From Paraflavisolibacter caeni (GTDB taxonomy: Bacteria; Bacteroidota; Bacteroidia; Chitinophagales; Chitinophagaceae), in assembly GCF_025628885.1 (NCBI RefSeq), contig NZ_JAOTIF010000017.1:62001-126000 (forward strand): a stretch of 64,000 bases of DNA. The letters are read 5' to 3'. The translations under genes and the position numbers were made by a program. How positions within the stretch are numbered: the stretch's first letter is position 1; each line of letters starts with the position of its first letter. Shown one piece after another: positions 26,001-33,930 of this stretch. The notes under the pieces are model-generated. The model saw only the letters and a program-made list of their open reading frames with translations. It did no database searches and was not told where the DNA came from.

Positions 26001-28075
26001 GCATTTGGATCATTTGCTTCTGTAGTAACCTTATAGTTGCTTCCATTTAAATTCCCTTTTAGAGAAATGTTGTGGTATTGGTAGTTATTAAATCCCAAAC
26101 TGTTGATCACGCCCCTGAAATCCGTACGCATGGCATCAGGTGTAAAGCCTTTGCCATTGGCCGTAAAAGTGCCCGTTAAAGAGCCCATTTGAGGATTACG
26201 TAGAATCTTACCTAACTGCAATCCGCTGGTGCGTACCTGCGCATTGTAGGTGGCCGAAGTTGGATTGGTAAGATTGCTGAAATGTCCATTTATCGTGGCA
26301 GATCCTGAAGATGTGTTTATGCGCAGGTTGGTAAGTAAGTTAGACGCATTTCCGGATAAGGTGCCTGATGCATCAATAGTTTCAGGCAGGTTGATCTGGT
26401 CTTTGGGTAAGCTTGGACCGGCAATTGTCGCAATATCATTTCTTGTAGTGTGCAGCTTTCTGATCGTGAAAGTTCCTCCCGCCTGGTTAGGATCGGTAAG
26501 ACTGGCGAGTGTGCCCGACGCATCGATTTTTGTGTTTTGGAAACCATCAAATTGCAAAGCTTCAACATAAAGGCGATTCATAGTTCCTGAGGCCTGCATG
26601 TTCAAACGCCATACATCATTGGGATTTTTAAAAGCCGGGTTGGACCGCAACTGTGGAGCGAATAGTAAGATGTCCTTTACTTGTACATAACTATGATCAA
26701 TATTGACATCCATTACTGTTTGGGAAAGCTGTTTCATCAAGGCATCATATGATGCATATTCAAGCACTATACCACGCTTAAGCTCTGTACCAGGCGTCTT
26801 TATGTAGAAGTTTTTTAAATAACTCTGGTTATAGGCATATAACAGGTCTCCCTTCAACGCTTCCAACTGTAAGCCGCTCTTTTCTTTCATGTGCCCTTCT
26901 GTAATTCTGGCTCCTGTGGAGTCTGGAACCATGATAAAGTTTTCTGCCCGTAAGGTCAGGTCTTCAGCATGCATATGAGCATAGTCCATACCAGAGGATA
27001 GCCTCGGACTATTGTCATCGTCAAATTGGAAAGTGTTATGATCAATGTTTATTTTATCCACTAAAAATTTCCACCCCATTTGCTGTTGCACCGCTACTTC
27101 TTGTTTCACTTCTTTTTTTACAACCTTAGCTGCCGGTGCCTTACCAAGCCTGATAACTGACTTGGAATCATTAAGCACTATTTCATCCAGGTGTATAGCA
27201 TTATTGGCAAGATCAATCTTCTTACCATCGACCTTTAATTGGCCAATGTTGAGAAGTGTGTAGAATGCTGAAATGTCATTAGCATAATTCAGGTCAATCC
27301 TCCTCAGGTCAATAGTGCCGAAGTTTAAATTCATAGGTGTCGGGGCGCTGGCTTCAGCCAGGTCCTTACTTATTGGCTCTGGTTCCACCAATGGTTTGTA
27401 TTGCTTGATCCTGGCTACCATATCGCGCACCTGTAGTGAAGGGACATCAAAATGAAAACTGAAGGGATCAATGGTATCAAATCTTGCAGCCAAGTCTCCA
27501 ATCTTTACAAACATGTCATTACCCGTGATCATATCATTCAGTGTAAAGGCAACATTGGCCAGTGTCAGTTTATCCAATGCCATCTTCAAGGGCGCCGTTT
27601 GTGCTGTGTCAGGTTGAGCTGTCTGCTGCGTAACAAAGGCATCTACAATATATTGGAAATTAAAAGTGGTGTCAGGAAGAACACGCTTGATCTTCGCAGT
27701 AATATCCCTCAGCACTAAATCCTTAACCTCGACCTCGTTATTGAAAAGTTTTGATAAGGTGACATTGGCTTTGATTTGGCCTCCGGAAAGTAAGGTGTCC
27801 TTCTTCTGATCCTCAAAGTAAATATTTTCCAAATTGATCCGTCCTGTCAAACTAAATGAAATACTGCCAATTTCAACCTCTGTTCCCAACTTTTTTTGCA
27901 GGAAATTTTCCACTTTGGTTGTCGCAAAGCGCTGTACAGGAGGTGTAAAAATGAGAAGAAAGAGTACAACTACCAGTAAAAACAGAAAGAGTACGATTTT
28001 AAGAAGGACTTTAGCAACTTTCTGTACCAAACTAGTCTCTTTCCTGGTTTCTTTTTGGGGCTCCTTGGTATTCAT
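23009..28075 (-). CDS. tamB: TamB-like translocation and assembly protein
   Basis: 1688 residues, an AsmA/TamB-type bridge protein. An N-terminal membrane helix (about 23-46, VLLKIVLFLFLLVVVLFLLI) anchors it in the inner membrane. A very long repetitive beta region (about 50-1450) is expected to form the hydrophobic groove of the periplasmic bridge. The C-terminal DUF490/TamB domain (about 1300-1660) includes FGxxRxD-like barrel strands (NYHLSKDGRYMLRFYRKDE). A short Gln/Ala-rich tail ends it. It is the first gene of the tamB-tamL pair. The family partner pairing supports the call. Confidence 0.93.
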   Translation of the reverse strand: MNTKEPQKETRKETSLVQKVAKVLLKIVLFLFLLVVVLFLLIFTPPVQRFATTKVENFLQKKLGTEVEIGSISFSLTGRINLENIYFEDQKKDTLLSGGQIKANVTLSKLFNNEVEVKDLVLRDITAKIKRVLPDTTFNFQYIVDAFVTQQTAQPDTAQTAPLKMALDKLTLANVAFTLNDMITGNDMFVKIGDLAARFDTIDPFSFHFDVPSLQVRDMVARIKQYKPLVEPEPISKDLAEASAPTPMNLNFGTIDLRRIDLNYANDISAFYTLLNIGQLKVDGKKIDLANNAIHLDEIVLNDSKSVIRLGKAPAAKVVKKEVKQEVAVQQQMGWKFLVDKINIDHNTFQFDDDNSPRLSSGMDYAHMHAEDLTLRAENFIMVPDSTGARITEGHMKEKSGLQLEALKGDLLYAYNQSYLKNFYIKTPGTELKRGIVLEYASYDALMKQLSQTVMDVNIDHSYVQVKDILLFAPQLRSNPAFKNPNDVWRLNMQASGTMNRLYVEALQFDGFQNTKIDASGTLASLTDPNQAGGTFTIRKLHTTRNDIATIAGPSLPKDQINLPETIDASGTLSGNASNLLTNLRINTSSGSATINGHFSNLTNPTSATYNAQVRTSGLQLGKILRNPQMGSLTGTFTANGKGFTPDAMRTDFRGVINSLGFNNYQYHNISLKGNLNGSNYKVTTEANDPNADFSLTATGSYAAKSSLKLDGFVDSIKTLPLNFTTQPLIFRGKITGDIPSLDPNNLEADVFITNALFVSDTSRLPLDTLHLVANKTDTGQYINLTSDIINAQLSGQYQLTELGTILQDNIQPYFSVAPYRKTAVKPYNIFFTADVIYDPILSVFVPGLTNMENIHATGSLSSGQGLQANISAPYILYSSNEINHALLNVATSDSGLMVTSTVDRLKSGSIHIYKVQLNAKALNNIIDFALGIDDKNGKDIYNLSGNISQPKTGDFIISLKPENLMLHYEPWTIAPNNSIALINNQIIANNFVMQKGDQQLSLQSASQTGAPPLDVRFTNFRISTITGFIQPDTLLANGIINGSITLRNLMQQPVFTSDLNISDLSFKQDTIGNIALKVNSEGNRYQTNATITGKGNDVSLTGYFEPQGSNDIALDLDLAIRRIELAALQGISGGFIKSASGSINGDVSINGTTSKPLVQGKINFDSSKISTTLLGGPLRINNETVQISEKGIHFDKFTIRDSTNNELTMDGDMLTTNFINYNFDINVRANNFKVINTTKKDNKMFYGDMVITSRMHIGGTEAEPAIDGNVTINDGTDITFVVPQVEPGVADREGVVEFVDLEAPENDSLFRAYDSLNTSAILGFDIAANIEIQKEANFNIVIDAANGDFLNLRGTAQLTAGIDPSGKTTLTGTYEIEEGGYQLTFNFLQRKFNIEKGSKIIWLGEPTNADVDITAVYIANTAPLDLVAGVVPDEQRNYYLQKLPFQLKLKLTGDLMKPQIAFDILLPEDKNYNVSHDVVSTVNTSLTQLRQESSELNKQVLALLLLNRFVGENPFESSGGGFNAESFARQSVSKLLTEQLNQLASGLIEGVDLNFDVASSDDYTTGSRRDRTDLNVGVSKRLMSDRLTVTVGSNFLLEGPQQSNQRSSNIAGNISVNYHLSKDGRYMLRFYRKDEYEGSVDGYIIETGLGFSISVDYNRFRQIFESQKKQAARAAQRQANMQQPKVQ

Positions 28076-28502
28076 AAGTATAAAAGGTAGGGCTTAGTCA
28101 CATAGGGCAAATACCAAGCCTTCATTTTATCTATTGATTATAAAGTGATGAATGGCAAAACCTTACACTGTTGTATTCCTTAAACAGTGGCTCTGTAGAA
28201 ATACATCTACAACGAATTATGAAGTCTGAAAAAGAGCATAAATTCAAAAAAAAGAGCGATCCTAAGACCGCTCCTTCTAAAACAGTTATAAACACTTAAT
28301 ACCTATAACTGTCATGAATGTTCAATCAAACTTTCATGATACACTCACATTGATAAATGAAACAATTGGTATGCCAAATAGTACTTCTTGTATATACCTA
28401 AGAAGTTTAAAAAAGTTGAATGAAGAAAATTATCAGGTAATTAAAAGTTGTGGAAATTCTGAACCAGTTTTTTAAATGTATTTAACTATTCCAACCAAAG
28501 AA
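28076..28502. other. Intergenic region rich in inverted repeats, upstream of tamB
   Basis: No gene is seen in 427 bases. Five inverted repeats occur in 250 bases: 28166-28189 (7-bp arms), 28194-28211 (6-bp), 28254-28273 (8-bp, terminator), 28282-28312 (9-bp) and 28383-28406 (7-bp). No good TAnnTTTG element for tamB was found. Confidence 0.6.
28246..28273 (-). terminator. Intrinsic terminator, minus strand
   Basis: On the minus strand GAGCGGTC (28273-28266), loop TTAG, GATCGCTC (28261-28254), then eight Ts (28253-28246). It is 230 nt past the response regulator stop, so it ends that transcript or a separate short RNA. Confidence 0.85.
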
Positions 28503-28919
28503 TCAATCAGCATAAACATCCTCTGCAAGTAATTTGAAGGTTTGTGCTAGCGCGACACTTTCAGCCTGCCGGATAACTTTCTTATGGCAGGAAATAACGC
28601 CCATTGACATCAATTTTTGCTGTAAAGAGTCACTCATGTCTACAGAATAGACTGCTACGGCAATGTCTTTATACTTATCATGTCTTTTCAAATGATGAAG
28701 TATCTCTGCTGCATTCATTCCGGGCATATTGAAATCAAGCACAATAAGCTTGGGGTAAACAGTATTTGTCAGACTGTCCAGGTAAGCCATAAGCTGCTTG
28801 CCTGAGTCGAACAGTTTTACCTGCTCATCCCAGCCAATATTCTTAAAGGATTGATACATGATGTACCGGTCATCTGCATCATCATCTGCCAGAAGTATTC
28901 GATAGCTATTGTATGTCAT
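28503..28919 (-). CDS. Single-domain response regulator
   Basis: 138 residues forming only a receiver domain of the Rcp1-like type. Acidic pocket D12/D13, phospho-acceptor D62 (LIVLDFNMPG), a Ser in AVYSVD at the Thr/Ser switch position and a Lys in SCHKKV are all visible. There is no output domain, so it should act by protein contact. No histidine kinase is adjacent. A match to the -7 element lies 29-36 bp upstream (28948-28955). The long 3' region before its terminator is unusual. Confidence 0.93.
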   Translation of the reverse strand: MTYNSYRILLADDDADDRYIMYQSFKNIGWDEQVKLFDSGKQLMAYLDSLTNTVYPKLIVLDFNMPGMNAAEILHHLKRHDKYKDIAVAVYSVDMSDSLQQKLMSMGVISCHKKVIRQAESVALAQTFKLLAEDVYAD

Positions 28920-28947
28920 AAGCAGGAAGGGGTTAAGGATGTATGCC

Positions 28948-28955
28948 CAAAGCTA
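28948..28955 (-). promoter_or_regulatory. -7 promoter element of the response regulator
   Basis: TAGCTTTG on the minus strand matches TAnnTTTG, 28 nt before the ATG at 28919. No well-spaced TTG was found. Confidence 0.4.
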
Positions 28956-28968
28956 ATAGATAACAATT

Positions 28969-29226
28969 TTACATGTAAAGATGTTTTTCAACAGATCTTA
29001 CTACGCTTCCAACTAATTCCTGTGCTTGTAGCTTTTTGCCTTCAATGTTCGTTTTTAATCCACTCTTACTGGTATAGCTGATTTTACCATCCGGCAGCAA
29101 ACTGTACAGCGATGGGTCTTCAACGCTGATTTGCATGGCAAAATCAGATTTATCAATGGTCATTTGTACCATCGATGAATAGGTTCGGCCTTGAAATTCG
29201 AAGCTGGTGGTAAAAACTCTGATCAT
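28969..29226 (-). CDS. Small conserved-type hypothetical protein
   Basis: 85 residues with normal codon use and a beta-rich pattern (FTTSFEFQGRTYSSMVQMTI, then MQISVEDPSLYSLLPDGKISY). No signal peptide, membrane helix or catalytic motif is visible. I recall similar short proteins in other Bacteroidota but cannot name a family. It is 49 nt upstream of the response regulator on the same strand, yet that gap holds the regulator's own promoter element. Function unknown. Confidence 0.6.
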   Translation of the reverse strand: MIRVFTTSFEFQGRTYSSMVQMTIDKSDFAMQISVEDPSLYSLLPDGKISYTSKSGLKTNIEGKKLQAQELVGSVVRSVEKHLYM

Positions 29227-29488
29227 GGTATTCGTTTTAGGATAGCTTTCAGCAGCGCATGGATTTAAAGTTTTTCTAGTCCTGCATTAGCATAACGATG
29301 CCAATGAAAAGTGTGATAGGTTAAGATACGGAAAAAGTATTAATTATTCAGTTTTTGGAATTGTTTTTTGGAAAAAAAATTACATAAGCCCAACCTGAAC
29401 TGCTGCCAACAGTTGAGCAGAAAAAGCCCTGAACACGGCAGTTAATGCCTGCCTATTGCCGAACTTAAAAACAGCCTTGAATAACAGA

Positions 29489-30472
29489 CTAGTAATGTCC
29501 CCTGATTTCCTTCCGGACCTTTTCCTCGTAAAGATTCCTTAATTGCTGATGCACTTCTTGGGGAAGCTGCGGTAGGGTAGAAGCCGCCATATTGCTTTGA
29601 ACCTGCGACAGTTTTGTGGCTCCGGGTATAACAGTGGTAACCTGTGGATGATCCAATATCCAGCGGATTGCCCATTGCGCCATTCGTTCATCTGGTAATA
29701 ATGCCGCCATTTCGTTGGCAAGACGAACACCTTCCTTGAATGCTACACCTGAAAAAGTTTCACCTGCATTAAATGCTTCACCATTTGCATTATAGTTCCG
29801 GTGATCATTCGTGGTAAATGTGGTTCGTTCATTGAATTTTCCTGAAAGCAGGCCGCTCGCCAGTGGTACCCGTACAATGATCGCAACGTCTTTTTCTTTT
29901 GCTTTGTCAAACACTTCTTCAGCTACATGCTGCCGGAAGAGGTTAAAAATAATCTGCAGTGATGCAATTCCTTCCTGCTCCAGGCAAAGCAAAGCTTCTT
30001 CTGAAGTTTCAACGCTGGCTCCCCAGTACCGGATCAATTGCTCTTGTTGCAGACGCCTTAAATGGTCAAACACTTTACCTGAGCGCATTTCTTCAGTAGG
30101 AATGCAATGCAGTTGTTCTAAAAACAATTGCTGCTGATCAAGGTGAGATAAGGAATCTTCTACGTGTCGGCGCAATACATCATAAGTGAAATTCTGTGGC
30201 CAGCCATTTCCTTGATCGCTTCTTCTTCCCAATTTAGTGGCTACAAATACCTCTTGATCAACAGTCTTTAAAAATCTTCCGATTACTTTTTCACTGATCC
30301 CCATTCCATACACATCAGCTGTATCAATAAAATTTCCGCCCAGATTTACAAATTCCTGCAACAGGGCAAATGCTTCATCATCATTAACCACACCCCAGTC
30401 TGAACTGCCTAGTTGCCATGTACCTAATCCAACTTCCGATACTAAGTTCCCTTTAAATGAGCGGTATTGCAT
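29489..30472 (-). CDS. Aldo/keto reductase
   Basis: 327 residues, a (beta/alpha)8 NADPH-dependent oxidoreductase that reduces aldehydes or ketones. The catalytic tetrad is complete: D50 and Y55 (NFIDTADVYG), K80 (FVATKLG) and H122 (LEQLHC). The C-terminal cofactor region shows VTTVIPGATKLSQVQSN. Substrate unknown. It has a single-gene transcript bounded upstream by a minus-strand terminator. TACTTTCG on the minus strand near 30495 is a one-mismatch -7 element close to the ATG. Confidence 0.93.
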   Translation of the reverse strand: MQYRSFKGNLVSEVGLGTWQLGSSDWGVVNDDEAFALLQEFVNLGGNFIDTADVYGMGISEKVIGRFLKTVDQEVFVATKLGRRSDQGNGWPQNFTYDVLRRHVEDSLSHLDQQQLFLEQLHCIPTEEMRSGKVFDHLRRLQQEQLIRYWGASVETSEEALLCLEQEGIASLQIIFNLFRQHVAEEVFDKAKEKDVAIIVRVPLASGLLSGKFNERTTFTTNDHRNYNANGEAFNAGETFSGVAFKEGVRLANEMAALLPDERMAQWAIRWILDHPQVTTVIPGATKLSQVQSNMAASTLPQLPQEVHQQLRNLYEEKVRKEIRGHY

Positions 30473-30519
30473 TTTGATAATTTTTGTGGCCGAAAGTAAA
30501 AACTTCTGAATTGATGTAT

Positions 30520-30547
30520 AAAAAAATCCCGCTTATAAAAAGCGGGA
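30520..30547 (-). terminator. Intrinsic terminator before the aldo/keto reductase, minus strand
   Basis: Minus-strand stem TCCCGCTT (30547-30540), 5-nt loop, AAGCGGGA (30534-30527), followed by seven Ts. Confidence 0.88.
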
Positions 30548-30604
30548 ATTATGGTAGGCATTCGTTAGTAATAATAATTTAATAGAGCATAAATATAATA
30601 ACAA

Positions 30605-30798
30605 TCATAATAAGTATCTAAAATAAAAAGCCCCTTGTAGAAACAAAGGGCGACTAACGATTGCTTGCCATATGAAAAACTTGAATAAAATCATTTCATT
30701 ACTTTCTGTTGAGCAGAATAACATAATGAAATTTAAATCATGTTTCAGTTATAAAGTTGTATGGTTAATTGTAGTTATGTAATATTTTATTTGGTTTT
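30605..30798 (-). ncRNA. Candidate small RNA or leader transcript
   Basis: A promoter with both elements (30836-30805) predicts a start near 30798, and a terminator ends the RNA near 30621, giving about 175-180 nt. No long gene lies inside. A 39-codon reading frame (30724-30605, ATG to TGA) starts inside it and runs through the terminator hairpin; its last third (SRPLFLQGAFYF) is encoded by the hairpin and T-run, so it may be spurious or a leader peptide. The prediction rests only on the promoter-terminator pairing. Confidence 0.35.
30621..30651 (-). terminator. Intrinsic terminator of the candidate small RNA, minus strand
   Basis: Minus-strand GCCCTTTGT (30651-30643), loop TTCT, ACAAGGGGC (30638-30630), one G-U pair, then TTTTTATTT. 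Confidence 0.85.
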
Positions 30799-30804
30799 GT
30801 TTTA

Positions 30805-30836
30805 CAAATATAGCTAAAAAATATGTTTTTCATCAA
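30805..30836 (-). promoter_or_regulatory. Promoter, minus strand (TTG-N21-TATATTTG)
   Basis: The -7 element TATATTTG is at 30812-30805 and a TTG at 30836-30834, separated by 21 bp, within the normal spacing of 17-23. It points into the intergenic region, not directly at a gene. Confidence 0.55.
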
Positions 30837-31044
30837 AAAAATAGACAAAAAAATATTTTTTAAGTCCTATCTATTAAGAAGTGTCATATTTTTATTAAGT
30901 GTTATGTATTAATAAGGATATAAGCCGCAATAATTTTTGCCCCTTAATTCACTACCTTAAAATGTGGAAAAATTATTTTACCCAATAGACTTAAAAACTT
31001 CGAAAGTTTAAAAATGCTTACCTGCCAACAGGTTTCTATCCTCA

Positions 31045-33063
31045 TCAATTAACGAAGCTCCAATAAAAACCAAAGCGGAGAGTGAGCCCGGGGTACGCAT
31101 AGTCTGGAGCTGCAAGATTGTTGTTGGTGAAAGTGATTTTACTGTTTTGGTAGCGGAATGTATTCAGGTTCTCTGCCCGTATAAAGGCCTTAAAACTACG
31201 TATGCGAAAATGCAGAAAGGCCGCTATGTCCGGGAAATTGGATATGGTCACAGAGTCCTGGTAGAAGAACTGTCCTAATACTGGCGAGTAGTCATCTGCT
31301 TTGTATGGTGTATGGTAACGAACCTCTAATCCTGTGGCAAGGAAAAGATTCTTAAAGAAATTACCTTCAAAAACAAATCGGTTGCGGGTATATACCAGTG
31401 GGACATTCAGGTTCACAGCTCCGGTTTTTTGTTGTAAATAAACATCACTATACCAGTTCCACCTTCTGCCTATTTTAAACGTCGTGGAGGCGCTGATGCG
31501 TAGCAGGTTAAAAAGAGCGTTTTCCTGCTGCATCTTATAATAGTTAGTCAGGTATAAATAATTACTCACCAGGAAATAATCACCTCTTAACTGCAATTTG
31601 ATCTTCGGCACCCATGTGGAGGCAAAGAAATGAAGTGTATTTTCTTTCGAAAAGCTCTTAGACTCATCGAGGTAAAAATTGCTCCTCGTATCATAATTAA
31701 AGGAAGGTGATCGGTTCACATTCTCAAACCCCAGCTGAAGACTACCTACTGCAGGATTGATAATCCTGGTAATACTGGCAAGTGCATGGTAATCCCCTGC
31801 ATTATAGCCATTGAGATGGAGGCTTCCAAAGGCTTCAAAGTCCCATTTCTTGTTGCGGGTGCGGTTCCGGTATTCCCCATGTCCTATAAAATTATGAAGC
31901 GATTTTGTGTCTGTTTTCAATTGACCTTGTAGCAACTGGTATTCTATACCTAGTTTCAAAAACTGGTGCAGGTTCTTGGCATCAGGAAACTGGTAAATAG
32001 AAAAGTCATTGCTGACTTCGCTCCATCTTTCCTGGAGCAAAAAGCTGTCAGATTGCAGTTTTAGACCATAATATGTACTGTAAAAACCATCGGAATCGGA
32101 GTCGGCAACATTGTCGATAAAGCGGTACCGCATCTTCTGGTAACGAAAGGTATGCTCAAAGCGAAGTCGTGGATAAAATAATGGAATTACTGTAGAGTCA
32201 GTTACAATGGAATCTTTTTGACCAAGATCATATTGTTGTCTCAGCAAGGTGGTGAACTCGCTATAGCGGTTCCCGGTATTTAATGTATTGTTGAAAAAAT
32301 CGCGCTGATAACTCGCATCTCCTCCAATCTTAGTAGGAATGTTGAATCGGTCTTCATAAGATGGACTGTTTAGATAGTCTTTATCATTAAGAATACCTCC
32401 ATTCTCTTCCGATTGCAGCGAATTGCCTAAAAGAATTAAATAATTATTGTATCGTTTTTTGGGTCCTTGGTACCAGGAAGTGAGTAAATAATTATTATGA
32501 TTGGTCTTTTGGCTCTTAAAAAGACCTGGCGAGTTAATGAGCCGGTATTGTAGTGATGCGCTCCAATATGGTTTTATATTCTGTGTATGTAGAATTTCGA
32601 TAATTTGTTGCGACTGTCCCCCCAATAAATATCCCAGTTCGGTATAAGGCCGGGTAGTATTGAAAAACCTTATCTGGTCCAGGTTCCATTTATAAATATC
32701 AAATGCATGAAAGCCTGGGTCCCAACCGGTGGTTGTTCTGGGAGAAAAAAGGATCGATTTGCCTGCATTTCCTGTATTACCTAAATAAATATCAGTAGCT
32801 GGTATAGGAAACCGCCTGGTAAAATCATTCAGCGTAGAGTCAAACTTAAAAGTGCGCGTAGAATCGAGCAGCCTGTAAGAGATAGTAATACTGTCCTCAT
32901 ATTTATCACGGCGTTTTAAACTATCGCCGCCGCCACCACCTCGGCCGCCGCCACCTGTTGGAAGCCTGCGAAGTACCCCGGGCATCTGCTGAGCATTTAC
33001 ATGACCTGCCACCGTTGATACTAGCAGCAAGGTTAAAACTATATAGAAGAAAAGTCGCTTCAA
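31045..33063 (-). CDS. Putative outer-membrane porin (Porin_10 type)
   Basis: 672 residues. Signal peptide to about residue 25 (VAGHVNAQ), a Gly-rich linker (GGGGRGGGGG), then a long beta-barrel region resembling the Bacteroidota Porin_10 (DUF4289-like) family: FPIPATDIYLGNTGNAGKSILFSPRT, DIYKWNLDQIRFFNTTRPYTELGY near the start and an aromatic-rich C-terminus (YAYPGLTLRFGFYWSFVN). The ligand is unknown. It starts 9 nt after the purine nucleoside phosphorylase stop, so birA, PNP and porin look like one transcript. Confidence 0.9.
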   Translation of the reverse strand: MKRLFFYIVLTLLLVSTVAGHVNAQQMPGVLRRLPTGGGGRGGGGGDSLKRRDKYEDSITISYRLLDSTRTFKFDSTLNDFTRRFPIPATDIYLGNTGNAGKSILFSPRTTTGWDPGFHAFDIYKWNLDQIRFFNTTRPYTELGYLLGGQSQQIIEILHTQNIKPYWSASLQYRLINSPGLFKSQKTNHNNYLLTSWYQGPKKRYNNYLILLGNSLQSEENGGILNDKDYLNSPSYEDRFNIPTKIGGDASYQRDFFNNTLNTGNRYSEFTTLLRQQYDLGQKDSIVTDSTVIPLFYPRLRFEHTFRYQKMRYRFIDNVADSDSDGFYSTYYGLKLQSDSFLLQERWSEVSNDFSIYQFPDAKNLHQFLKLGIEYQLLQGQLKTDTKSLHNFIGHGEYRNRTRNKKWDFEAFGSLHLNGYNAGDYHALASITRIINPAVGSLQLGFENVNRSPSFNYDTRSNFYLDESKSFSKENTLHFFASTWVPKIKLQLRGDYFLVSNYLYLTNYYKMQQENALFNLLRISASTTFKIGRRWNWYSDVYLQQKTGAVNLNVPLVYTRNRFVFEGNFFKNLFLATGLEVRYHTPYKADDYSPVLGQFFYQDSVTISNFPDIAAFLHFRIRSFKAFIRAENLNTFRYQNSKITFTNNNLAAPDYAYPGLTLRFGFYWSFVN

Positions 33064-33072
33064 AAAGAAAAA

Positions 33073-33891
33073 TTAAAGAGTTCGGATCAATTCACGGAAA
33101 ACGGTTGAAAAAATCGGTTCAGCATTTTGGGCTGCTTCCAATACTTCTTCATGTGTAATTACGTTTTCTTCTTCTCTGATACCAATATCAGTGATAACGC
33201 TCATGGCAAATACATTCATTCCTGCATGTACTGCCGCAATGGTTTCAGGTACGGTGCTCATACCTACAGCATCTCCACCGAGAACGTGTATCATTTTATA
33301 TTCGGCTCGGGTCTCAAACGTCGGACCTGTAACGCCAAAGTATACACCTTCTTTTAAAGTAATGTTATGTTCTCTGGCAATCTCTTTCGCTTTTTGAATA
33401 AGACTTTTCTTATAAGGCTCACTCATATCCGGGAAACGTGTACCCAGGCGGTCGTCATTAGCGCCGATCAAGGGATTTTTAGTGGCTAAAGAAATGTGGT
33501 CTTTAATGATCATAAGGTCGCCTACTTTGAAACTGAGGTTCACGCCACCTGCTGCATTTGACATCAGAATAGTTTCTATACCCAACATTTTCATGATGCG
33601 GATTGGAAATACAACTTCTTCTTTTCCATATCCCTCATACAAGTGAAAACGGCCTGCCATAGCGAGTATAGGCTTACCCGCTACATTTCCAAATATAAGT
33701 TTACCATGATGTCCTTTCACCGTGGATACCGGGAAGTGTGGTATCTGCTCGTATGGAATCTCATTGACTATTTCAATTTCTTTTACAAAATTTCCCAGGC
33801 CGCTGCCCAGTATTACGCTGGTTTTTGTGTTTTCTTGTACGAATTGCTTTAAATATGCTGCGGCCTCAATAAGCTTTTGATAGTGTGTCAT
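33073..33891 (-). CDS. Purine nucleoside phosphorylase (trimeric, class I)
   Basis: 272 residues from ATG 33891 (MTHYQKLIEAAAYLK). The frame is open a further 13 codons, but these overlap the upstream spacer and do not fit the family. It cleaves inosine/guanosine with phosphate for purine salvage. Family motifs: GSGLGNFV, VKGHHGKLIFG, MAGRFHLYEGY, MSNAAGGVN, FETRAEYKMIHVLGGDAVGMSTVPE. This Glu plus the later Asn-like region agrees with the inosine/guanosine-specific class. It is 39 nt downstream of birA and 9 nt upstream of the porin. Confidence 0.95.
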   Translation of the reverse strand: MTHYQKLIEAAAYLKQFVQENTKTSVILGSGLGNFVKEIEIVNEIPYEQIPHFPVSTVKGHHGKLIFGNVAGKPILAMAGRFHLYEGYGKEEVVFPIRIMKMLGIETILMSNAAGGVNLSFKVGDLMIIKDHISLATKNPLIGANDDRLGTRFPDMSEPYKKSLIQKAKEIAREHNITLKEGVYFGVTGPTFETRAEYKMIHVLGGDAVGMSTVPETIAAVHAGMNVFAMSVITDIGIREEENVITHEEVLEAAQNAEPIFSTVFRELIRTL

Positions 33892-33930
33892 AAATCGGCG
33901 GCAAAGATAGACGGAAACCCCTAACTCCAA

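Larger units (their letters stand above)
30473..31044. other. Intergenic region with a candidate small RNA and two minus-strand terminators
   Basis: The 572 bases between the porin stop and the reductase start are very AT-rich. On the minus strand they contain, in order, a weak AT-rich hairpin 36 nt after the porin stop (31009-30995), a promoter (30836-30805), a terminator (30651-30621) and a second terminator (30547-30520). No protein gene of normal length is present. Confidence 0.6.

Noticed and set aside
28503-30472. Response regulator, small protein and reductase as one operon
   Set aside because: Spacers of 49 and 262 bp and separate promoter elements argue for independent transcripts.
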